6,735 bases of DNA from Pseudomonadota bacterium (GTDB lineage: Bacteria > Pseudomonadota > Gammaproteobacteria > Burkholderiales > Burkholderiaceae_C). Positions 1 through 5,249 of this stretch are shown piece after piece. Made by a program: the position numbers and the translations under genes. A model generated the notes under the pieces. The model ran no database searches and was not told the origin of the DNA. It saw only the letters and a program-made list of their open reading frames with translations. Position 1 is the first letter of the stretch, and each line of letters starts with the position of its first letter. The stretch is from assembly GCA_023438115.1 (NCBI GenBank), contig JAEZEB010000365.1, positions 1-6,735 on the forward strand. Direction: 5' to 3'.

Positions 1-784
1 GCGCCGCCTCGATCGCCGCCGCCGTCGCCAGCGGCTTTTCCATCGGGAACAGGTGGCTGCCGTCGAACAGCGTCATGCGCCCCTGCGTGACCTTGCGCGT
101 CATCGCCAGCCCCACCTGCCCGAGTTCGACCGACTGCAGGCCGCCGATGAAGGCCGCGGGGCAGCGCAGCGGATGGCGCCGCAGCAGCGCGTCCATGTTG
201 TCCGGCAGCGTGTTGTAGATCGCCGTCTCGATGTCGCGGTCGAAGCTGAGGACGCGCTCGCCGTCCTCGTCGTGCGTGCAGTGGGTGATGTAGTCCGACA
301 GCACCTGCGGGTCCCACTGCGCGAACGCCTTCTTGTGGCGGAAGTGCTCCAGCGCCGCCTCGCGCGAGGGCCAGCGGTTCTTGCGCTTGCGGCTCACGGC
401 GCCGGGCGAGATCGAGCCCACCAGCTGCGTGCGCTTGGCCGCGCGCACCGCGTGCGCCTTCCAGCCGCCCAGCAGCGGCGAATCGAGCATCAGCACGCCG
501 CGCGCGAGCTGCGGATGGCGCGCCGCGACCATCACGCTGAGGAAGCCGCCCAGCGAGTGCCCCACGAAGAAGGCGGGCTCGCCGGCGCGCTCCACCTCGC
601 GGGCGGCGAAGTCGTGCAGCTGCTGCTGCAGCCCGGGCCAGTTGTTGCTGACCGGATACTGCTCGTCGTGGCCGAAGGCGTCGACCGCCTTCACCAGGAA
701 GCCGCGCGAGCGCAGGTGCTTGAACAGGACGCCGTAGGTGCCGGCCGGGAAGCTGTTGGCGTGGGAAAAAACGATGAGGCTCAG
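1..784 (-). CDS. Alpha/beta hydrolase, C-terminus cut by window edge; probable CTG start
   Basis: This is a serine hydrolase of the alpha/beta-hydrolase fold, probably cytoplasmic since no signal peptide is seen; the substrate cannot be read from the sequence. Translating the minus strand gives 261 uninterrupted codons. The first strand and oxyanion region reads LIVFSHANSFPAGTY at residues 3-17. The nucleophile elbow is GHSLGG with Ser77, and the likely catalytic His is His244 in GSHLFPME. The acid may be the Glu in GGLQSVEL, which is less certain. Family members are about 270-290 residues (recollection), so only a short C-terminal piece should be missing. No ATG, GTG or TTG lies in frame near the 5' end: the next in-frame GTG downstream (about residue 31) would delete the first strand. 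The best start is CTG at 784-782, which overlaps the upstream TGA stop and follows a purine-rich GAAGAGAGA at 798-790, five bases away. It is the third gene of the mutS operon. Fold assignment is firm; the start is inferred. Confidence 0.85.
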   Translation of the reverse strand, partial: MSLIVFSHANSFPAGTYGVLFKHLRSRGFLVKAVDAFGHDEQYPVSNNWPGLQQQLHDFAAREVERAGEPAFFVGHSLGGFLSVMVAARHPQLARGVLMLDSPLLGGWKAHAVRAAKRTQLVGSISPGAVSRKRKNRWPSREAALEHFRHKKAFAQWDPQVLSDYITHCTHDEDGERVLSFDRDIETAIYNTLPDNMDALLRRHPLRCPAAFIGGLQSVELGQVGLAMTRKVTQGRMTLFDGSHLFPMEKPLATAAAIEAA

Positions 785-1608
785 ATCAGTCTCTCTTCGG
801 GTGTCGTGATCTTCTTCAGCGGCTTGCTGCGCCCGCCCTGCGTGCGCAGGGGCGTCTCGGTGTGGCTCTCGTCCCAGACCGGGTCCTCGAGGCTGTCGAA
901 CACCTCGCGCAGCTTCTGGCCCCAGCCGGAGTGCAGCATGCGGAAGTAGGGGTTCTGCATGTCGATGCAGACGACCTTGTCGGTCTGGAAGCGGTCGACC
1001 TCGTAGACCACCAGGTCCAGCGGCGGGCCGACGGAGAGGTTGGACTTCATCGTGGAGTCCATGGACACCAGCGCGCACTTGGCGGCCTCGGCCAGGTCGG
1101 TCTCGGGCGTGAGCACGCGGTCCAGCACCGGCTTGCCGTACTTGTACTCGCCGATCTGGAAATAGGGCGTCTCGGGCGTCGCCTCGATGAAGTTGCCGGC
1201 CGAATACACCTGGAACAGGCGCATGGCCTCGCCGCGGATCTGGCCGCCGAAGACCATGCTGACGTTGAACTCCACGCCCGCGTGCTTGAGCGACTCGGCG
1301 TCGCGCTGGTAGACGCGGCGCACGGCCTGCCCCAGGACGCGGGCGGCGTCGAACATGCTGCGGGCGTTCCAGATGGTGACGGGCTCGGCCTGCACGGAGT
1401 CCTGGAGCTGCTCCACCTGCAGGATCTCGCGCACCGACTGCGCGATGCTGAGGTTGCCGGCGGTGAGCAGCACCATGAAGCGGTCGCCCGGCTGCTCGTA
1501 GAGGATCATCTTGCGGTAGGTGCTGATGTTGTCCACGCCCGCGTTGGTGCGCGAGTCGGACAGGAACACCAGGCCCGCGTTGAGCTTGATGCCGACGCAG
1601 TAGGTCAT
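781..1608 (-). CDS. Anbu-type proteasome-like protease (COG3484 family)
   Basis: This 275-residue protein is an N-terminal-threonine hydrolase of the proteasome superfamily, closest in pattern to Anbu (ancestral beta subunit). After removal of Met1 the chain would begin with the catalytic Thr. The expected partners Asp18 and Lys33 (17 and 32 in the mature protein) sit in LSDSRTNAG and STYRKM. Further family-like stretches are TAGNLSIAQS (49-58), FGGQIRGE (120-127), SMDSTMKSNLSVGPP (182-196) and NPYFRML (219-225). There is no propeptide or signal peptide. A charged, probably flexible tail follows about residue 240. Published Anbu proteins assemble into open ring or helical lock-washer oligomers, and their substrates are unknown. 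The start is fixed by the Thr at position 2 and by the ATGA overlap with the mutS stop. A weak AGGA at 1625-1622 lies 13 bases upstream, too far to be a good ribosome site, so translational coupling to mutS is likely. HslV and the betaproteobacterial homologue BPH are less likely alternatives. Confidence 0.93.
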   Translation of the reverse strand: MTYCVGIKLNAGLVFLSDSRTNAGVDNISTYRKMILYEQPGDRFMVLLTAGNLSIAQSVREILQVEQLQDSVQAEPVTIWNARSMFDAARVLGQAVRRVYQRDAESLKHAGVEFNVSMVFGGQIRGEAMRLFQVYSAGNFIEATPETPYFQIGEYKYGKPVLDRVLTPETDLAEAAKCALVSMDSTMKSNLSVGPPLDLVVYEVDRFQTDKVVCIDMQNPYFRMLHSGWGQKLREVFDSLEDPVWDESHTETPLRTQGGRSKPLKKITTPEERLI

Positions 1609-4205
1609 GGCTGGATGAGTTTCCTGAGTGTGTAGAGCGCGTCCAGGGCGTCGCGCGGCGTCAGCGCGTCCGGATCCAGGGCCGCGAGCGCGGCTTCCAG
1701 CTTCGTGGGCGCGGGCGCCTGGGCGGCGGGCGGCGGCGCGAACAAGTCTACCTGCTCGCGGCTCGATTCCTGGTGCTTCTCCAGCGCGGCCAGCGCGTGG
1801 CGGGCGTGGTTCACCACGGCGGCCGGCATGCCGGCGAGGCGCGCCACCTGGATGCCGTAGCTGCGGCTGGCCGGGCCGGGCTGGATCTCGTGCAGGAACA
1901 CGATGTCCGCGCCCGACTCGGTAGCGCCCACGTGCACGTTGACCGCGCAGTGGTGCCTGGCCGGGAATTCCGTCAGCTCGAAGTAGTGCGTGGCGAACAG
2001 CGTGAAGGCCTGCGTGCGGTCGTGCAGGTGCGCGGCGATGCCCGAGGCGAGCGCCAGGCCGTCGAAGGTGGAGGTGCCGCGGCCGATCTCGTCCATCAGC
2101 ACCAGGCTCTGCGCGGTGGCGCCGTGCAGGATCTGCGCCGCCTCGGTCATCTCCAGCATGAAGGTGGACTGCGCATTGGCCAGGTCGTCGGCCGCGCCGA
2201 TGCGGGTGTGGATCGCATCCATGGGGCCGACGCGGCAGGCCTGCGCCGGCACGTAGGAGCCCATCGCCGCCAGCAGGGCGATGATCGCCACCTGGCGCAT
2301 GTAGGTGCTCTTGCCGCCCATGTTGGGGCCGGTGATGACCTGCATGCGCTGCTTCGGGCCCAGGCGCGTGTCGTTGGGGATGAAGGAGCCGCCGCTGGTT
2401 TCCGCCAGGCGCGCTTCCACCACCGGGTGGCGGCCCTGCGTGATCTCGATGCCGGGTTCCTTCATGAACTGCGGGCGGCACCAGTTCAGGGTGAGCGAGC
2501 GTTCGGCCAGGGCGCACAGCGCGTCCAGCGACGCCAGCGCGCGCGCCAGGCGGATGAGCGCGGGCACGTGGTCCTGCAGCGCGTCGAGCAGCTGTTCGTA
2601 GAGCCACTTCTCGCGCTGCAGGGCGCGCTCCTGCGCCGACAGCGCCTTGTCCTCGAAGGCCTTGAGCTCCGGCGTGATGAAGCGCTCGGCGTTTTTCAGC
2701 GTCTGGCGGCGTCGGTAGTCGTCGGGCACCTTGTCCAGCTGGCCCTGCGTGACCTCGATGTAGAAGCCGTGCACCTTGTTGTACTGCACGCGCAGGTTGG
2801 CGATGCCGCTGCGGGCGCGCTCGCGCGTCTCCAGCTCCAGCAGGAAGCCGTCGCAGTTGTCCTGGATGGCCCGCAGCTCGTCGAGCTCCGCGTCGCAGCC
2901 GGTGGCGATCACGCCGCCGTCGCGCACCAGCGCGGAGGGTTCGTCCTTGAGGGTGGCGGCGAGGCGCTCGGCGCAGCCGGCGGGCGGCTGCAGGTCGTGG
3001 GCCGCGTTCGCCAGCAGGCCGGGCAGGCCCTGGATCATCGCTGCGAGCTGCTGCGACTTGGCCAGCGCATGGCGCAGGCCCACCAGCTCGCGCGGGCGCA
3101 CCTGGCGCAGCGCTATGCGCGCGGTGATGCGCTCGACGTCGCTCACGCCCTTGAGTTCGCCGCGCAGCTTCTGCCACAGCTGCTCGCGCAGGCCGGTGAT
3201 GGCATCCAGCCGCTGCGTGGCCACGCCGCGATCGCGCAGCGGCTCCAGCAGCCAGGACTTGAGCATGCGGCTGCCCATGCCGGTCATGCAGGTGTCCAGC
3301 AGCGAGAAGAGGGTGGGGCTGTCCTCGCCGCGCAGGGTCTGCACCAGCTCCAGGTTGCGGCGCGTGGCCGGCGGCAGCTCGATGCGCTCGCCGTCGCGCA
3401 CCACCAGCAATTGCTGCACGTGGGAGAGCGCGCGGCCCTGCGTGTGTTCGGCGTAGGCGAGCAGGGCGGAGGCGGCCGCGTGGGCCTGCGGCAGGTCTTC
3501 GGCCCCCCAGGCCGAGAGCGATGCGGCCTTCAGTTGCTCCAGCAGCTTGCGCTGCCCGAGCCCGCTGTCGAACTGGAAGTGCGGGCGCTGCGCCACCGGC
3601 AGCGATCCGCGCGCGGCCTGCAGGCGCTGCGCGAAGACCGGCGTGACGTCGGTGCTGTGCAGCAGCTCGCTGGGAGCGATGCGCGCGACCCAGTCCGCCA
3701 GGCCGTCGCCGTCGCACTCGGCCAGGTGCAGGGCGCCCTGCGTGACGCTCAGCCACGCCAGGCCCACGCGGTTCTTGGGGCCCTGGTGCACGGCGAGCAG
3801 CATCGCCTCGGACTTCTCGGTGAGCAGCTCGCTGTCGGTGAGCGTGCCGGGCGTGACCACGCGGATCACCTTGCGTTCCACCGGGCCCTTGGAGGCGCCC
3901 ACCTCGCCCACCTGCTCGCAGATGGCGACCGATTCGCCGCAGCGGATCAGGCGCGCGAGGTAGCCCTCGACGGAGTGGAAGGGCACGCCCGCCATCACCA
4001 CCGGCTCGCCGGCGGACATGCCGCGGCGGGTGAGGGTGATGTCCAGGAGCCGCGCGGCCTTCTCGGCGTCGTCGTAGAACAGCTCGTAGAAATCGCCCAT
4101 GCGATAGAAGACGAGCGTGGAGGGGTGCTCGGCTTTGATCGCGAGGTACTGCGCCATCATGGGCGTGTGCTTGCTGAGGTCGGCGGGAATGACGCTGCTG
4201 GACAT
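1605..4205 (-). CDS. mutS: DNA mismatch repair protein MutS
   Basis: MutS recognises mismatched or unpaired bases and starts methyl-directed or clamp-coupled repair with MutL, in the cytoplasm at the replication fork. The protein is 866 residues, close to the 853 of Escherichia coli MutS, and complete. The N-terminal mismatch-binding domain carries the Phe-x-Glu wedge, GDFYELF, with Phe39 and Glu41. The connector, lever and clamp domains follow. The ATPase has Walker A GPNMGGKST at 626-634 and Walker B LVLMDE ending Asp705-Glu706, followed by the MutS signature IGRGTSTFDG. Near the C-terminus QVDLF (818-822) matches the beta-sliding-clamp binding motif, followed by a Pro/Ala-rich linker and a short C-terminal helical segment that probably supports oligomerisation. 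The ATG at 4205-4203 gives a start like that of E. coli (HTPMMxQYL at about residue 13), although no strong Shine-Dalgarno sequence precedes it. It is the first gene of the minus-strand operon. Confidence 0.99.
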   Translation of the reverse strand: MSSSVIPADLSKHTPMMAQYLAIKAEHPSTLVFYRMGDFYELFYDDAEKAARLLDITLTRRGMSAGEPVVMAGVPFHSVEGYLARLIRCGESVAICEQVGEVGASKGPVERKVIRVVTPGTLTDSELLTEKSEAMLLAVHQGPKNRVGLAWLSVTQGALHLAECDGDGLADWVARIAPSELLHSTDVTPVFAQRLQAARGSLPVAQRPHFQFDSGLGQRKLLEQLKAASLSAWGAEDLPQAHAAASALLAYAEHTQGRALSHVQQLLVVRDGERIELPPATRRNLELVQTLRGEDSPTLFSLLDTCMTGMGSRMLKSWLLEPLRDRGVATQRLDAITGLREQLWQKLRGELKGVSDVERITARIALRQVRPRELVGLRHALAKSQQLAAMIQGLPGLLANAAHDLQPPAGCAERLAATLKDEPSALVRDGGVIATGCDAELDELRAIQDNCDGFLLELETRERARSGIANLRVQYNKVHGFYIEVTQGQLDKVPDDYRRRQTLKNAERFITPELKAFEDKALSAQERALQREKWLYEQLLDALQDHVPALIRLARALASLDALCALAERSLTLNWCRPQFMKEPGIEITQGRHPVVEARLAETSGGSFIPNDTRLGPKQRMQVITGPNMGGKSTYMRQVAIIALLAAMGSYVPAQACRVGPMDAIHTRIGAADDLANAQSTFMLEMTEAAQILHGATAQSLVLMDEIGRGTSTFDGLALASGIAAHLHDRTQAFTLFATHYFELTEFPARHHCAVNVHVGATESGADIVFLHEIQPGPASRSYGIQVARLAGMPAAVVNHARHALAALEKHQESSREQVDLFAPPPAAQAPAPTKLEAALAALDPDALTPRDALDALYTLRKLIQP

Positions 4206-4236
4206 GCTGCCGTGATTATCCGGTGCCCCTGCCGGG

Positions 4237-4263
4237 CTTCCGCGCGTGAACGTCGTCCGGAAG
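4237..4263. repeat. Small inverted repeat, CTTCCG...CGGAAG
   Basis: CTTCCG at 4237-4242 is perfectly complementary to CGGAAG at 4258-4263, with a 15-base loop. It lies in what would be the mutS promoter or leader region. Six paired bases over 27 nucleotides can arise by chance in DNA this rich in GC, so it may be an operator or nothing. Confidence 0.3.
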
Positions 4264-4268
4264 ACAAT

Positions 4269-4286
4269 TAGGCAGGCAGTTGCCTA
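4269..4286. repeat. Inverted repeat TAGGCA-N6-TGCCTA, possible operator
   Basis: The arms TAGGCA (4269-4274) and TGCCTA (4281-4286) are perfect reverse complements around a six-base spacer. The spacing of 12 bases between arm starts resembles a site for a dimeric regulator, and the site lies midway between the two start codons in a comparatively AT-rich patch. No T-tract follows on either strand, so it is not a typical intrinsic terminator. The regulator is unknown. Confidence 0.4.
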
Positions 4287-4367
4287 TCTCCCGGCCTGCG
4301 GCTGATCGCCGCCTAGCGCACGCCGCGCCCCCTTCTTCCTAGCGTAATCCATGAGTCCGAGGGGCTT

Positions 4368-4386
4368 CCGCGGCCTTGCGCCGCGG
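4368..4386. repeat. GC-rich hairpin in the upstream region of the ABC ATPase gene
   Basis: CCGCGGC (4368-4374) and GCCGCGG (4380-4386) form a perfect 7-bp GC stem with a five-base loop. There is no run of T after it in either direction, so it is a poor intrinsic terminator. It sits just upstream of, and partly overlaps, the candidate -35 of the plus-strand promoter. It could be a binding site or a chance palindrome. Confidence 0.35.
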
Positions 4387-4405
4387 CCGAGCGATGGCCT
4401 ACATT
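4376..4405 (+). promoter_or_regulatory. Weak sigma-70-like promoter candidate for the ABC/ligase operon
   Basis: TTGCGC (4376-4381) and TACATT (4400-4405) are separated by 18 bases. The -10 element matches TATAAT at four of six positions, the -35 element matches TTGACA at three. Transcription would start near 4412, leaving a leader of about 55 bases before the ATG at 4467. The match is modest and is reported only because it is the best-placed candidate I could find. Confidence 0.25.
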
Positions 4406-4455
4406 TTCGCCACATGTTGTCATATCCCGTCGCGCGGTCCGGCGGCGGGCAGTCC

Positions 4456-4461
4456 GAGGAG
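4456..4461 (+). promoter_or_regulatory. Ribosome binding site of the ABC ATPase gene
   Basis: GAGGAG lies five bases before the ATG at 4467. This strong site fixes the start codon of the ABC ATPase. Confidence 0.8.
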
Positions 4462-4466
4462 ACCGG

Positions 4467-5249
4467 ATGGAGACAAGCCCCGTGCTGGAGTGCCGGGAGG
4501 TGGAGCGACGCTTCGGCGGCCTGGTGGCCGTGACCGGGGTGGACCTGCGCGTGGAGCGCGGCGAGATCTTCGGTCTCGTGGGCCCCAACGGCAGCGGCAA
4601 GACCACGATGACCAACGCCATCACCGGCTTCTTCCCGCCGCAGAAGGGCCGCATCCTGCTGCACGGCGAGGACATCACCGGCTGGGCGCCGCACCGGGTG
4701 GCGCGGCAAGGCGTGGCCCGCACCTTCCAGAACCTGGCGCTGTTCAACGGCATGACGGTGCTGGACAACATCCTGCTGGGGCGCCACGTGCACATGCGCC
4801 CCGGCGTGCTGCGCACCATGCTCTATCCCTGGCTCGCGCGGCCGGAGGAGATCGCCAACCGCGAAGTGGTGGAGGAGGTGATCGACTTCATGCAGCTGGA
4901 AGGCGTGCGCGACGAACCCGTGGACGCCATCCCGCTGGGCCTGAAGAAACGCGTGGAGCTGGCCCGCGCGCTGGTGGCCGAACCGCGCTTCCTGATCCTG
5001 GACGAGCCGATGGCCGGCATGAACCAGGAGGAGAAGGAATACATGGCGCGCTTCATCCTCGATGCGCGCGACGAGCGGGGCGTGACGGTGCTGATCATCG
5101 AGCACCACATGGACATCATCACCGGCATCTGCGACCGCATGCTGGTGCTTTCCTACGGCGAGGTGATAGGCACCGGCGTGCCGCGCGAGGTGATCGCCGA
5201 TCCGCGCGTGGTCAAGGCCTACCTGGGAGGCGCGCATGCAGCAGCCTGA
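4467..5249 (+). CDS. LivG-like ABC transporter ATP-binding protein (branched-chain amino acid type)
   Basis: This 260-residue cytoplasmic ATPase should power an importer of the branched-chain amino acid (HAAT) type. Walker A is GPNGSGKTT at 39-47, the Q-loop glutamine is Gln88 in ARTFQNLALF, and Walker B is RFLILDE ending Asp179-Glu180. The D-loop is AGMN (183-186) and the switch histidine is His213 in IIEHHMD. The C-terminal DPRVVKAYLGG is typical of LivG. The ABC signature is unusual: where LSGGQ or LSYGQ is expected, it reads IPLGLKKR (155-162), keeping only the central Gly. A GAGGAG ribosome site precedes the start. The gene overlaps the acyl-CoA synthetase gene by 14 bases, so the two are probably translationally coupled. 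The substrate may be a carboxylate rather than an amino acid, inferred only from that neighbour. The permease, binding-protein and LivF-like genes are not in the window. Confidence 0.95.
   Translation: METSPVLECREVERRFGGLVAVTGVDLRVERGEIFGLVGPNGSGKTTMTNAITGFFPPQKGRILLHGEDITGWAPHRVARQGVARTFQNLALFNGMTVLDNILLGRHVHMRPGVLRTMLYPWLARPEEIANREVVEEVIDFMQLEGVRDEPVDAIPLGLKKRVELARALVAEPRFLILDEPMAGMNQEEKEYMARFILDARDERGVTVLIIEHHMDIITGICDRMLVLSYGEVIGTGVPREVIADPRVVKAYLGGAHAAA
5225..5230 (+). promoter_or_regulatory. Ribosome binding site of the acyl-CoA synthetase gene, inside the ABC gene
   Basis: GGGAGG lies within the last codons of the ABC ATPase and five bases before the ATG at 5236. It decides the start of the downstream gene and supports the 14-base overlap. 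Confidence 0.75.

Larger units (their letters stand above)
4206..4466. promoter_or_regulatory. Divergent intergenic control region between mutS and the ABC ATPase gene
   Basis: This 261-base stretch separates two divergently transcribed operons and must contain the promoters of both unless one is driven from elsewhere. It is less dominated by GC than the flanking genes in a few patches (around 4262-4287 and 4400-4425). I see no convincing reading frame: a possible 60-codon frame beginning at 4351 runs into the ABC gene out of frame and has no family resemblance. It holds three small inverted repeats, listed separately. On the mutS side the only promoter-like hexamer is GATAAT on the minus strand (4220-4215), which would leave almost no leader before the ATG and has no good -35 partner, so the mutS promoter is not located. 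Confidence 0.7.

Noticed and set aside
53..949. Plus-strand open frame opposite the hydrolase
   Set aside because: Composition is that of a shadow frame, while the minus strand encodes a clear alpha/beta hydrolase with GHSLGG and GSHLFPME.
1609..3756. Upstream extension of the protease frame through mutS, giving a 991-residue protein
   Set aside because: The extension is out of frame with mutS and Arg/Ala/Pro-rich. The proteasome fold requires the Thr directly after the Met at 1608.
1773..4271. An 832-codon open frame on the plus strand, antisense to mutS
   Set aside because: Its product is low-complexity Arg/Ala/Gly/His/Leu-rich with no domain. It is the expected shadow of a GC-rich gene read on the opposite strand.
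4368..4386. GC hairpin as an intrinsic terminator
   Set aside because: No U-tract follows the stem on either strand, and it lies upstream of two divergent operons rather than at the end of one.
4351..4533. Small plus-strand frame of 60 codons in the intergenic region
   Set aside because: It has no convincing ribosome site, runs out of frame into the ABC gene and is Trp/Gly/Arg-rich at its end.
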